Shown here: positions 8,680 to 17,062 of the stretch, one piece after another
How positions within the stretch are numbered: position 1 is the first letter of the stretch
Layout of the letters: each line of letters opens with the position of its first letter
Assembly: GCF_904848585.1 (NCBI RefSeq)
Contig: NZ_CAJHCR010000001.1
Span: 1,364,001 to 1,428,000, forward strand
Reading direction: 5' to 3'
DNA from: Paraburkholderia kirstenboschensis
Lineage (GTDB): Bacteria > Pseudomonadota > Gammaproteobacteria > Burkholderiales > Burkholderiaceae
Length of the DNA stretch: 64,000 nucleotides
Program-made: the position numbers and the translations under genes
The notes under the pieces: model-generated
What the model saw: the letters and a program-made list of their open reading frames with translations, nothing else
Told to the model about the DNA's origin: nothing
Databases searched by the model: none

Positions 8680-9747
8680 ATGAAGATTGCGCAGATCGCC
8701 CCCTTGACCGAATCGGTGCCGCCGAAGCTATACGGCGGCACGGAGCGCGTCGTGTCGTACATCACCGAGGCGCTCGTCGAACTCGGCCATGACGTGACGC
8801 TGTTCGCAAGCGGCGATTCGGTGACGAGCGCGAAGCTGGAGCCCGTCTGGCCGCGCGCGCTGCGCCTCGATCCCGGCATTCGCGACCGCGTGGCGCCGCA
8901 CATGCTGCTGATGGAACTCGTGCGCCGCCAGGCCGAAGAGTTCGATGTCCTGCATTTTCACCTCGACTATTACTCGTTCTCGGTGTTCAAGCGGCAGGAG
9001 ACACCGTTCGTCACGACCATGCACGGCCGCCTCGATCTGCCCGAGCAACAGCCGGTGTTCGACACATTCAACACCGCGCCGGTCATTTCGATTTCGAATG
9101 CGCAGCGCCATCCGCTGCCGCAAGCTCGCTGGCTGACCACGGTGTATCACGGCCTGCCCGAGAAGCTTTATACGCCGCAGCCGGTCGAGCAGAAGTACCT
9201 CGCGTTCCTCGGGCGCATTTCGCCTGAGAAGCGCGTCGACACGGCGATCCGCATTGCCGGGCGTTGCGGCATGCCGATCCGCATCGCGGCAAAGGTCGAC
9301 ACCGCGGACCGCGAATATTTCGAGCGTGATATCAGGCCGCTACTGGACTTGCCGCACGTCGAGTTCATCGGTGAGATCGCCGATCATCAGAAGGCCGAAT
9401 TCCTGTCAGGCGCTCATGCACTGCTGTTTCCGATCGACTGGCCCGAGCCGTTCGGCCTCGTCATGATCGAGGCCATGGCGTGCGGCACGCCGGTCGTCGC
9501 GTTCAATCGCGGCTCGGTGCCCGAGGTGCTCGAAGACGGCTTGACCGGCTTTATCGTTGAAGACGAGATCGGCGCGGTCGCTGCGGTCAACCGGCTGCAC
9601 AAGATGCCGCGTGCCGGCGTGCGTCAGCGCTTCGAGGAGCGCTTCACATCGCACCGGATGGCGCAGCAATATGTGGACGCGTATCAGTCGGTGATTCGCG
9701 CGCAAAAGCGTTCGCGCTTGAAGGTGGTGGACAGCTCGGGGCGTTGA
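8680..9747 (+). CDS. Family 4 glycosyltransferase
   Basis: A 355-residue GT-B enzyme of family GT4. The N-terminus has MKIAQIAPL followed by the acceptor-domain glycine loop KLYGGTERVV. The C-terminal half has LAFLGRISPEKRVDTAI and the donor-binding EPFGLVMIEAMACGTPVVAF, which contains the family's E-x7-E. The ATG at 8680 follows ACGGAGACAACT and starts at the first beta strand, so the frame upstream of it is not used. It sits alone between two hairpins, well outside the exopolysaccharide locus. Acceptor and donor sugars are unknown. Confidence 0.88.
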   Translation: MKIAQIAPLTESVPPKLYGGTERVVSYITEALVELGHDVTLFASGDSVTSAKLEPVWPRALRLDPGIRDRVAPHMLLMELVRRQAEEFDVLHFHLDYYSFSVFKRQETPFVTTMHGRLDLPEQQPVFDTFNTAPVISISNAQRHPLPQARWLTTVYHGLPEKLYTPQPVEQKYLAFLGRISPEKRVDTAIRIAGRCGMPIRIAAKVDTADREYFERDIRPLLDLPHVEFIGEIADHQKAEFLSGAHALLFPIDWPEPFGLVMIEAMACGTPVVAFNRGSVPEVLEDGLTGFIVEDEIGAVAAVNRLHKMPRAGVRQRFEERFTSHRMAQQYVDAYQSVIRAQKRSRLKVVDSSGR

Positions 9748-10087
9748 CCGACGCGAGCGGGACGCGCAGACGGTTCAGCACGATTGGCCCCCGGGCCAAC
9801 GTGCGCACTTGCGCACTTGCGCATTGCGAGAAGCTCATGCCTGGTCCGCGCACCGTTTCCCGGAACCGTAAGTTGAACGGATAAAAGGTGGGCAAGGCCG
9901 GCCTCCGCGGCGGAGCCGGCCTGGCGTGAGATTGCCGCGCGCTGCGATGCCTTGCGCGGTTCACACTGCGCAAGCCCCGCGTCCAACCCGGACACCGTTG
10001 CGGGAATCAGGCGAAACGGACGCGCAGCCCGCATACGTCCGCGAGCGGTTGTTCGCGATGCGAGGCCGCTGGTCCGCCGCCAGATTC
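9748..10087. other. Intergenic region between convergent genes, with two hairpins
   Basis: No gene is seen. The stretch holds a compact dyad TTGGCCC-CC-GGGCCAA (9784-9799), three near-copies of GCGCACTT at 9803-9826, and a long GC-rich hairpin at 9895-9922 with 12-base arms (AGGCCGG plus CTCCG) and one bulged base. The genes on both sides end here, so these hairpins may stop transcription from either direction. Neither has a good T tract. Confidence 0.4.
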
Positions 10088-10675
10088 TCAGATCTTCAGG
10101 CGCGAAACCTTCGTGCCCTGCAACGACAGATCACCCATCAGGCCGGTATTGGTCAGCACGAATACCTCGACAGGCGCCGTAGCCGTGTTGGTGTCCACCG
10201 CGCCGTTCGCCCCCATCTTCACGAGCGCGACCGAAGCGTCGGCGCCTACCGACCACCCGTCGGCACTGCGGAATTTGTCGAGCGCGTCCTGCGTCATGAA
10301 CAGGAAGATGATGGCCTTCGACTGCGCGCCGGCCTGCAAGCCGAACGAGCCGGAAATCGTGCTGTAGTAGCCCACCGTGCTGCCGCCCACGCGTAGCGAG
10401 CCTTCGCCGTACTGCCCGCCGACGATGAAGCCAACCTGCAGCACCGACGGAAACACGAGCACGCCGCGCGCCTTCGAGACGAGTTCGTGTGAACCCTTCA
10501 CGGTCGAGTACAGACGCGACATGGTGCCGTCGACGCTGGCGTCGATCGACTGACGTTTGGACGCGTCGGTGGCCGGTGTGTCGTGGCCGCCCGTGTTGGT
10601 GGTACAACCGGCAAGTGCAAGGCCTCCGAAAGCGAGCGCAGCGGTAGTCTTCATCATGAAGTGTCGTCTTTGCAT
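10088..10675 (-). CDS. SYLF-domain (Ysc84-type) lipoprotein
   Basis: A 195-residue exported protein. The N-terminus MQRRHFMMKTTAALAFGG runs into LALAGC, a lipobox with Cys24, so it is probably an outer-membrane or periplasmic lipoprotein. The mature part is the SYLF lipid-binding domain, with KARGVLVFPSVLQVGFIVGG, QYGEGSLRV and a C-terminal strand ending LSLQGTKVSRLKI. The start at 10675 is chosen because GGAG lies 8 bases upstream. SYLF proteins bind phosphoinositides in eukaryotes; the bacterial role is not settled. A twin-arginine pair precedes the hydrophobic core. Confidence 0.85.
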   Translation of the reverse strand: MQRRHFMMKTTAALAFGGLALAGCTTNTGGHDTPATDASKRQSIDASVDGTMSRLYSTVKGSHELVSKARGVLVFPSVLQVGFIVGGQYGEGSLRVGGSTVGYYSTISGSFGLQAGAQSKAIIFLFMTQDALDKFRSADGWSVGADASVALVKMGANGAVDTNTATAPVEVFVLTNTGLMGDLSLQGTKVSRLKI

Positions 10676-11026
10676 CGTTTTTCTCCGTATGGTTCCGGGG
10701 CGCAGCTGCGGAAGTTGCGCGGCTGCCTTCTGAGTTATATCACACGGCACGCTAAAAGGCGCCCTCGTACGTATAGGCGAAAAGCCTTATGCGGCGGGGC
10801 TTTGCGGGGGATCGAAAAAGACGCGCTGTAAATCTGACCGGCTCGCGCAACGAGCCTCGCGGGGCGCAGAAAGCGTGATCGAACGGGCTCATGGCGACGC
10901 CGATTCGCTTGCGGGTTGTCGTGCGGCGGGCGCACGGAAACCCATGCAGATGCCAATTTTTACCGATTCGGATGCCCTGCGATTCGCGTCACGATCGAAC
11001 GAAAAGTGTTGTCTCGACGCCGCACA
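10676..11026. other. Intergenic region upstream of the SYLF gene
   Basis: About 350 bp without a convincing gene. It should hold the SYLF promoter on the minus strand. A small hairpin AGGC-GAAAA-GCCT is present near 10777-10789. Nothing else stands out. Confidence 0.4.
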
Positions 11027-11479
11027 CTATCCGCCGTGGTTAGCCGGGCTCTTGACCGCCGGCGGGCGCCTGAGTGCGCGCCGAACCCCGCCGATCAGCA
11101 CACCCACGACAAGCAGCGTGAGCGCCGGCACGATCCAGTAACCGACGAACGCATGCCACAGATAAACCATCAGGGTAGAGCGGCGCACGCTGTATTCGTT
11201 GCGGGCGTCCTGCTGGCGCGGCGCGTTGGCCGCAAGCACATCGGCCGGGCAACCGGCGGCTTGCGCCTCGTCGGGCTTGCCATGGCAGCGGGCGGGGGCG
11301 CCGGCGGCACGCTGTGCGTCGGTGAAATTCCAGGTGGTCAGCGCGCGCTCGAGGTCGACGGCGTTGTAGGCCATCTCCTCGCGAATCTCGCTGACTGCAA
11401 CGATCGCCACGGGCACGGCCCAAAATACGATGACGACCAGCCACCGCCTCAACCAGCGGTTTTTATGCTTCGATACCAT
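11027..11479 (-). CDS. Small two-pass membrane protein of unknown function
   Basis: A 150-residue protein not recognised as a named family. It has a basic N-terminus (MVSKHKNRWLRRW), one hydrophobic segment (LVVIVFWAVPVAIVAV), a hydrophilic loop of about 75 residues with two cysteines (RCHGKPDEAQAAGC), a second hydrophobic segment (FVGYWIVPALTLLVVGVLIGG) and a basic tail. This implies an inner-membrane protein with a periplasmic loop that could form a disulfide. The start at 11479 is chosen over one four codons upstream because GGAGG lies 7 bases ahead of it. Confidence 0.7.
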   Translation of the reverse strand: MVSKHKNRWLRRWLVVIVFWAVPVAIVAVSEIREEMAYNAVDLERALTTWNFTDAQRAAGAPARCHGKPDEAQAAGCPADVLAANAPRQQDARNEYSVRRSTLMVYLWHAFVGYWIVPALTLLVVGVLIGGVRRALRRPPAVKSPANHGG

Positions 11480-11671
11480 CCTTGCCTCCAATCGATGCTT
11501 TTCGGCATCAACGACAAGATGGCGGCCCGTATGGATATTGTGTGGGGTGGGCCGTCTCCGCAGCCATCATAGAAGAAAAACGGCGCGTTCGGGCGGCGGC
11601 ACGGAGAGGGACGGAGAAGGGCGGGGAAAGCGGGTATGTGAAAAACGCAGACAGCATATTGCGAGGATCGG

Positions 11672-11694
11672 GCGCCGCGCGAGGCGCGCGGCGC
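11672..11694 (-). terminator. GC-rich hairpin downstream of the PsiF-repeat gene
   Basis: Arms GCGCCGCGC (11672-11680) and GCGCGGCGC (11686-11694) form a perfect 9-bp stem about 20 bp past the PsiF stop on the minus strand. No T tract follows, so termination is only plausible. Confidence 0.35.
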
Positions 11695-11714
11695 TTTCCG
11701 GCGATGCCCGCAGC

Positions 11715-12008
11715 TTAGTTAGCCGGCGCGGATGACAGGCAACTCTTCATGAACGTTTTGCGCTCGTCGCCTTTCTTGCCGGTGGCTTGCACGTTGCACT
11801 CCTTCATCTTGTCCTGCTGGCTCATGGGTGCGGCAGCCGGCTTCGCGGAAAGGCAGGTTTTCATGAACGCCTTGCGCTCGTCGCCTTTCTTGTCGGCGGC
11901 CTGCTTGTTACAGTCCGCCATCTTCGTTTGCTGGCTGTTCTCTGCAAACGCGGGCGAAGCGAGGACGGTGCCGAGTACCAGTGCAGCGATTGCGGATTGA
12001 AATTTCAT
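11715..12008 (-). CDS. PsiF-repeat periplasmic protein
   Basis: A 97-residue exported protein: signal peptide MKFQSAIAALVLGTVLASPAFA, then two PsiF repeats, each with the pattern KM-x-C-N-x-Q-A-x2-KKGDER-x-FMK-x-CLS. Each repeat has two cysteines placed for one disulfide. The family was named from a phosphate-starvation-inducible gene of E. coli; its biochemical role is unknown. The start at 12008 has GGAG just upstream and begins directly with the signal peptide, whereas the longer frame does not. Confidence 0.88.
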   Translation of the reverse strand: MKFQSAIAALVLGTVLASPAFAENSQQTKMADCNKQAADKKGDERKAFMKTCLSAKPAAAPMSQQDKMKECNVQATGKKGDERKTFMKSCLSSAPAN

Positions 12009-12450
12009 GTGACACTCCATCGGTGTAAAAACGTTTTGGTCTTCATGCACGCGGGCGTCGACGCATCCGGCCCTCGGCAGGTCCATTATGGCAAATGCTG
12101 TCTGCATCAACGGCCAAAACCGCGTTTGCGTTGACATGCGCACCCGCGCGTTTTCCCTGATGGAGCAGCGGTTGCGGCATTCGCGGAATTCAAAAGGCGC
12201 ATCGCCGACCGGCCATTATGTTATGCATTGCAGATTAATCTACAAATGCAGTTGAGGCTGTAAATCGGGCCGTTGCCGCCGCGAGTGCCGGAATGAGAAA
12301 AATTCGCGCTGCATTGTTTTTTTGCTGCGCCCGCACACGAATGGCAATTGGTAAGGAAATCCGGACGGAAATGCTGAAATCTATCTGCCGCGCAGCCGTG
12401 CGCGTTGGGGCGCCGATGCTGACGTGTCAGACCAACCAGAGGAGCATGCG
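12009..12450. other. Divergent promoter region between the PsiF and YciI-like genes
   Basis: A 442-bp gap, AT-richer than its surroundings, with no supported gene. It contains a 27-bp dyad at 12224-12250: outer arms TGCATT and AATGCA around the perfect palindrome AGATTAATCT (12232-12241). It should carry promoters for both flanking genes. Confidence 0.5.
12224..12250. promoter_or_regulatory. Dyad-symmetric operator candidate
   Basis: The 10-bp palindrome AGATTAATCT is nested inside arms TGCATT/AATGCA, giving a two-layer dyad between divergent genes. The size suits a dimeric repressor or LysR-type regulator. No regulator gene is adjacent. Confidence 0.35.
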
Positions 12451-12747
12451 ATGCACTACCTGTTGACCTATGATCTTGTGCCCGACTATCTCGAACAGCG
12501 CGGCGCACACCGCGAGCGGCATCTGAAACTTGCGTGGGCTGCGGCGGAGCGCGGCGAACTGCTGCTCGCCGGCGCGTTGAACGAACCCGTCGACACCGCC
12601 GTGCTGCTTTTCACCGGCGAGTCGCCCGCAGCCGCCGAGGCCTTTGCCAAGGCGGATCCGTACGTGCAAGCGGGCCTTGTGACACGCTGGCGCGTGCGCG
12701 AATGGACGACCGTGGTCGGCGAGGACGCAGCCAGTCCGGTCCGTTAG
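12451..12747 (+). CDS. YciI-like protein
   Basis: A 98-residue single-domain protein of the YCII/dimeric alpha-beta barrel family. It shows MHYLLTYDLVPDYLEQR, a histidine in HRERHLKLAW, GELLLAGAL, the middle strand VLLFTG and the closing FAKADPYVQAGLV typical of YciI. Members form ferredoxin-like dimers; some act as small dehydrochlorinases or accessory domains, but the substrate here is unknown. The ATG at 12451 follows AGAGGAG. Monocistronic as far as can be seen. Confidence 0.88.
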   Translation: MHYLLTYDLVPDYLEQRGAHRERHLKLAWAAAERGELLLAGALNEPVDTAVLLFTGESPAAAEAFAKADPYVQAGLVTRWRVREWTTVVGEDAASPVR

Positions 12748-13315
12748 AAGACGCCGACGAACGTGCGGGCGAGGTGTTTCGCCCGCGTTGTTGGTAAGAC
12801 GCGGGAAGGCTTTCTTGCCACATCGATGTCATCGAGAGTCGGCACCGTGCACTCGATGCGCTCACAACGAACCGGCCCAGGCGGCCGTGCAAAGACTTAG
12901 CAAGATTTCGAGTGCCGTCGCGCCGCCGAATTCGTATTGGTTATTCGCGGCTTTTGCGAATTCTCAGGCTCGCTACAGCAAAACCGGTGCTATCGCAGCA
13001 AGCATTTCCGTTACGGCTTGACGTGAAATGATCGAATGCACAAAAGAAGTTTGTTTCTATCCGTAACACTTGTCGCAACGATATTCACGCAAACCCTGGT
13101 GATGGTATGCTTCGTGCACAATTCTCCCATGCACGAGTGAGACCACGTTCTGTGCTTCGCAATAGGGACAAACCGCACTAACACAGGGCGGTATTGATCA
13201 CCAGACAGAACGTACAAAACATATTTGTGCAACCGAGGGCTACACACGGATCGTGAAAGTTGAATCCGTGGTCAGCCCAAAGCCGCGGCCCGGCCAGGCT
13301 GCGTGGAGAAAATCC
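12748..13315. other. Intergenic region preceding the exopolysaccharide locus
   Basis: A 568-bp stretch with markedly lower GC in its second half and no supported gene on either strand. It includes the dyad TCGTGCA (13112-13118) / TGCACGA (13130-13136), separated by 11 bp. It probably holds the promoter of the transposase-domain gene that follows. Confidence 0.4.
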
Positions 13316-14722
13316 ATGTTTTTCGATGAGCTAAGCAATGACGAATGGGCGCTGCTGGCAGCGCTTGTCTCAGATGAGCCGGCCGTCCGTCTGAACCGAC
13401 GCGGGCGACCCCGCGCCGACCCACGTGTCGTGGCCAATGCAGTGTTGTGGATCCTGACCACTGGAGAGCCGTGGTCGAAGCTGCCGGGCCGGTATCCTTC
13501 GGGTCCTACTTGCCGGCGCCGTTTTGAAGAATGGCAGTTGAACGGCACGCTGCTCGAGATGGTTCGGCTTCTGTCCAGGACCGGGCGCACGTTCGCGTAC
13601 GTCCCTCAGCCTACGCCGCTCGTTGCGGCGAAGCCTGTGGGCAAGCCGGCGGCGCAGGCGGCAGAAACCTCAAGATCGCGCGACGAGGCGCCGCGTGGTG
13701 TGTCGTGGAAAAGCCCCGAGTCCTGGCAGGCGCCCGGCACGAGCGGCAACGCCGCGAATGCGCTGCACGCGGCTCTTCCGTCTCACGCTCGCAACTGGCG
13801 TTCGGCCGATCCGTTTGCGGACATCACACGTCAGTTGGCGGGTATCGACAATGTCGCACCAACCGAACAGTACGCACCGTACACACCATCGGCACCGTCC
13901 GCACCCTATGCACCACGGGCTGTAGCGCGCGCGCCGGCCTTCCCGACGCCGTCGGTCGCCTACGCGCCGCGCCCTGCGCTGCGCGCGGACTTGCGCGCAA
14001 TGGGCGAAGCCGGTGCGGTTGGCGCCGCCATGCAGGGTCTGGATTCGGCTATTGCCTCGGCGCGCACAATGCCGGCAGCGGCCTTGCAGCGCAGCCCGCT
14101 GCCGGCGAGTCTCGCACCGCGCGGCCGGCAAGTCGCCGAGCGGCACGGCTATCTGATCTATGTCGCCGCCGAGCGCGTGCCTAACGACATGTATCGCGCA
14201 TGGGCGGAGATCATGATGGACGGCAGGCGCGTGGAGCGTTCCGGCCTCGTCGGTCCGCGTTTCGCCGATCCTCAGGCCGCCGAGCAGTATGCGTTCGAGT
14301 GGGCGGCGCAGTGGGTCGATCGCGAGTGCCGCACGCTGGCCGCAGCGCAAGCCGCGCCGCAGGCTCGCGCGCCGCAACCGCATGCAACGCCAATGCAAGC
14401 GCACAAGCCTGCCTATGCGCCAAATGGACCAGCAAGCCACGCGCCGTATGCTGCGGCGCCGGCTCGTCCGTTACCCGGCATGCGTCATTTGCCGGAGCCG
14501 GTCGCCGCGCATCATGGCGCGCCGTTGCATGGTCCTCTGACTGCGTTTCGCGGACCGCTGCGGCGTTATCCGGGCGAACCGGCCGCAGTGACCGCGTCAT
14601 CAGGCCCGGTGAATATTGCAAATGCGGTGAATGCTGCCGACGCGGCAGCACATGCAGTCACCGAGCGCGAAGCAGCAGAGCGTTATCCGTCATACACAGA
14701 ACTCATCTCCCACGCGGGATGA
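13316..14722 (+). CDS. Protein with an IS402-type transposase N-terminal domain fused to a novel C-terminal region
   Basis: A 468-residue protein. Residues 1-95 match the helical N-terminal domain of IS5/IS402 transposases (DUF4096-like): LSNDEWALLAALVSDEP, RRGRPRADPRVVANAVLWIL, TTGEPWSKLPGRYPSGPTC and RRRFEEWQLNGTL. No DDE catalytic domain follows. Instead there is a long Ala/Pro-rich linker, a compact segment around residues 265-340 (GYLIYVAAERVPNDMYRAWA, then EQYAFEWAAQWVDREC) and a His/Pro/Ala-rich tail. The ATG at 13316 has GGAG 8 bases upstream; a GTG at 13253 would add 21 residues. No terminal inverted repeats were seen. It probably acts as a DNA-binding protein rather than a transposase. 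Confidence 0.7.
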   Translation: MFFDELSNDEWALLAALVSDEPAVRLNRRGRPRADPRVVANAVLWILTTGEPWSKLPGRYPSGPTCRRRFEEWQLNGTLLEMVRLLSRTGRTFAYVPQPTPLVAAKPVGKPAAQAAETSRSRDEAPRGVSWKSPESWQAPGTSGNAANALHAALPSHARNWRSADPFADITRQLAGIDNVAPTEQYAPYTPSAPSAPYAPRAVARAPAFPTPSVAYAPRPALRADLRAMGEAGAVGAAMQGLDSAIASARTMPAAALQRSPLPASLAPRGRQVAERHGYLIYVAAERVPNDMYRAWAEIMMDGRRVERSGLVGPRFADPQAAEQYAFEWAAQWVDRECRTLAAAQAAPQARAPQPHATPMQAHKPAYAPNGPASHAPYAAAPARPLPGMRHLPEPVAAHHGAPLHGPLTAFRGPLRRYPGEPAAVTASSGPVNIANAVNAADAAAHAVTEREAAERYPSYTELISHAG

Positions 14723-14829
14723 GCACGCAGTACCCCGCGGCTGTCGGAGCAACCGCCGCAGGTTTCCGCTTCATTCGCTGTGATTCAGGGCCGTGCCTGC
14801 AACTGACTTCGCGTACGTGATTCAGTGCT

Positions 14830-16407
14830 TCACTGGCGTCCGTATGTGTCGTCGAAGCGCACGATATCGTCTTCGCCGAGATACGAACCGGATTGCACCT
14901 CGATCATTTCGAGCGGCATCTTGCCGGGATTCTCAAGACGGTGCGTAACGCCTAGCGGGATATAAGCCGATTCGTTTTCGGAGACGATAAAGCGCTCTTC
15001 ACCACGCGTGACGAGTGCGGTGCCGCGCACGACAATCCAGTGTTCGGCGCGGTGATGATGCATTTGCAGCGAGAGGCGAGCGCCCGGCTTCACGACAATG
15101 CGTTTGACCTGGAAGCGCTCGCCGGTGTCGACGGAATCGTAATTGCCCCACGGGCGATGCACCTTGCGATGATTGGCGGCTTCGAGGCCGCCCTCGCTGC
15201 GAATGCGCGCCACGACCTTCTTGACGTCCTGCACGCGCGATTTATCCGCGACGAGAATGGCGTCGGCCGTTTCGACTACGACCAGATCCTGCGTGCCCAC
15301 GCAGGCAATCAGGCGTCCTTCCGAATGGGCAAACGTGGAAGATGCGCCTTCGAACATCACGCGCCCGCGGCCGACGTTCTGCTCGGCGTCTTTCTCAGAG
15401 ATGTCCCAGATCGCATCCCATGAACCCACGTCCGACCAGCCCGCCTGCAAAGGCATGACGATGCCTGAGGCCGCGGTCTGATCGTTGCCGAGTTGCTCCA
15501 TCACTGCATAGTCGATCGAGTTGGAAGGCGACGCGCTGAACGCATCGCGCTGCAGGCGGAAGAAGTCGCCATCCGCTTTGCCGCCTGCATAAGCCGCGTC
15601 GCATGCTTCGTAAATGGCGGGCTGAAAGTGGCGGATCGCCTTCAGCCACGTCGACGCTCGCATGATGAAAATGCCGCTGTTCCACCAGTATTCACGCGAT
15701 TCGACATAGCGCTGCGCAAGTTCGAGGTGGGGCTTTTCGACAAAGCGGTCGAGCTTGTGCGCGGTGATCGGAGCGTGCGCGTCTGCATTTGCGTTGGCGG
15801 CATCCTGTGCCTGTGTTTCATCAGGATTGCCAGGCGTAGCGATAGACGCGCCGATCCGGATATAGCCATAGCCCGTTTCCGCGCGGGTCGGCACAATGCC
15901 CATCGTGACGATATTGCCCGCCGCCGCGTGCTGCACGCCTGCGGCAACCGCTGCATGAAATCCGTCGATGTCGGTTACCGCATGATCCGCGGGCATCACG
16001 ACCATGATGCCGTCCTCGTCCTGCGCGGCGATTGAAAGCGCGGCCACGGTCAGCGCAGGCGCCGTATCGCGGCCCACGGGTTCGAGAATCAGCCGAGTCG
16101 GTTTGCCGCTCGTGCGCAGCTGCTCCGCGGTCGTGAAGCGCTGTTCCTCGTTGGCCACCACGACGAGTTGCCCGGTCAGCGGATAACCGGCCTCGAGGCC
16201 GTCGAGACGGCGCGTGGTGGATTGCAGCAGCGAATCTTCGCCGAGCAGGCCGATCAACTGCTTAGGGTGCTGTTCGCGCGACATCGGCCACAACCTCGTG
16301 CCGGAGCCGCCCGCCAGAATCACGGGATGGACCTTGAGTTTGACGTGCGCGGACGTCGCTTGCGTGGACCGGGTGTCGGCGGACGTGGCCGTAACCGGAG
16401 CTGTCAT
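14830..16407 (-). CDS. manC: Mannose-1-phosphate guanylyltransferase / mannose-6-phosphate isomerase
   Basis: A 525-residue bifunctional type II enzyme (bceA in cepacian clusters). It makes GDP-mannose, the donor for mannosyl and, through Gmd, rhamnosyl residues. The N-terminal nucleotidyltransferase has VILAGGSGTRLWPMSRE. The C-terminal cupin isomerase has LSLQMHHHRAEHWIVVRG with metal-binding histidines. A low-complexity insert of about 30 residues rich in Asn, Asp and Ala interrupts the transferase domain after residue 200. The ATG at 16407 has GGAG 7 bases upstream. It is transcribed away from the main gene run, from the shared 655-bp control region. Confidence 0.95.
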   Translation of the reverse strand: MTAPVTATSADTRSTQATSAHVKLKVHPVILAGGSGTRLWPMSREQHPKQLIGLLGEDSLLQSTTRRLDGLEAGYPLTGQLVVVANEEQRFTTAEQLRTSGKPTRLILEPVGRDTAPALTVAALSIAAQDEDGIMVVMPADHAVTDIDGFHAAVAAGVQHAAAGNIVTMGIVPTRAETGYGYIRIGASIATPGNPDETQAQDAANANADAHAPITAHKLDRFVEKPHLELAQRYVESREYWWNSGIFIMRASTWLKAIRHFQPAIYEACDAAYAGGKADGDFFRLQRDAFSASPSNSIDYAVMEQLGNDQTAASGIVMPLQAGWSDVGSWDAIWDISEKDAEQNVGRGRVMFEGASSTFAHSEGRLIACVGTQDLVVVETADAILVADKSRVQDVKKVVARIRSEGGLEAANHRKVHRPWGNYDSVDTGERFQVKRIVVKPGARLSLQMHHHRAEHWIVVRGTALVTRGEERFIVSENESAYIPLGVTHRLENPGKMPLEMIEVQSGSYLGEDDIVRFDDTYGRQ

Positions 16408-16623
16408 GATGGACTCCTCGGGGGCTGGGTGAATGCATCGAGTTTTATCACGAAGGGCGAAATCAATAAAAGCGCGTTAAATGAAAACTATATAAAGCGC
16501 GCTATAAATTCAATGTCCCGTGAACAAAGAATGTCACCGCTGCTTTTCCAAAAATAAAAATTAAGCGAAAAAAACAGCCGACGCATTTTTTTACGCTGAC
16601 GCATGAACGAGACTATCGGTCCA

Positions 16624-16634
16624 AGCGGTAGGGT
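16624..16634 (+). promoter_or_regulatory. ops/JUMPstart-like element (tentative)
   Basis: AGCGGTAGGGT matches 9 of 11 positions of the ops element GGCGGTAGCGT, which recruits RfaH/NusG paralogs to long surface-polysaccharide operons. It lies about 430 bp ahead of the first plus-strand gene, where a leader would be. The match could be chance. Confidence 0.25.
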
Positions 16635-16927
16635 GCGAACAAGATTTGAGGCCTGGGAACGCCGTGAATCGGCGCAACGCAAGCCGTTCTCACCGCGATA
16701 TCGCATATTTGCCGGTAAAATATACCGAATAAATTGCATAAAAAACGCAAAAAATTGACCGATACATTTTGAGATTTTTGCGGCCTTGCGAAGCGATTTT
16801 TAATAACGCTTTATCTATACCTGCAGAAGGACATTCACTCATTCCGAGACACGTTTTTCGCTGCGGCCGAGCATCCGGTTGGCAATGCGAGGAACGGAAT
16901 TGCAATTAGCACGGCTTCAATCGGTTT

Positions 16928-16955
16928 CGCGTCGGGCGATTATTCGCCAACGCGA
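16928..16955 (+). promoter_or_regulatory. Imperfect hairpin or operator ahead of the priming transferase
   Basis: Arms CGCGTCGGGCGA and TCGCCAACGCG around the spacer TTAT pair along their whole length with one bulge; the inner core GGCGA-TTAT-TCGCC is perfect. It lies about 110 bp upstream of the bceB start and could be an RNA hairpin in the leader or a protein-binding dyad. Confidence 0.35.
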
Positions 16956-17062
16956 ATACCGGCGTTGTGCGCTGCTGCCGGATTGAAGAGGCCGCGTAAT
17001 TTGAACCCACCAGCCGACTAACCAACGGGATGGCACTTGACTGACGAACTGAGGGGCAGCAC

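Larger units (their letters stand above)
16408..17062. promoter_or_regulatory. AT-rich divergent control region of the exopolysaccharide locus
   Basis: 655 bp without genes between manC (minus) and the priming transferase (plus), much richer in A and T than the flanks. It holds TATA-AAGCGCGC-TATA symmetry near 16490-16506, nested repeats around CGGTA-AAATA-TACCG at 16713-16728, an ops-like element at 16624-16634 and a large imperfect hairpin at 16928-16955. This looks like a regulated promoter with a long 5' leader for the plus-strand operon. AT-rich DNA of this kind is a typical target of H-NS-like silencers. Confidence 0.6.

Noticed and set aside
9803..9826. CRISPR-like short repeats
   Set aside because: Three contiguous 8-bp near-copies without spacers; simple tandem repeat.
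13011..13247. 78-codon minus-strand gene upstream of the transposase-domain gene
   Set aside because: Unlike neighbours in codon use, no motif, and covers a likely promoter region.
13253..14722. A complete IS5-family insertion sequence
   Set aside because: No DDE domain, no terminal inverted repeats or target duplication seen; only the N-terminal domain is transposase-like.
16488..16739. Small minus-strand gene in the manC/bceB gap
   Set aside because: AT-driven frame inside a promoter region, no ribosome site, no domain.
17030..17046. Possible sigma-54 promoter at TGGCAC before bceB
   Set aside because: The -24 box is present, but no TTGC occurs at the required -12 distance.
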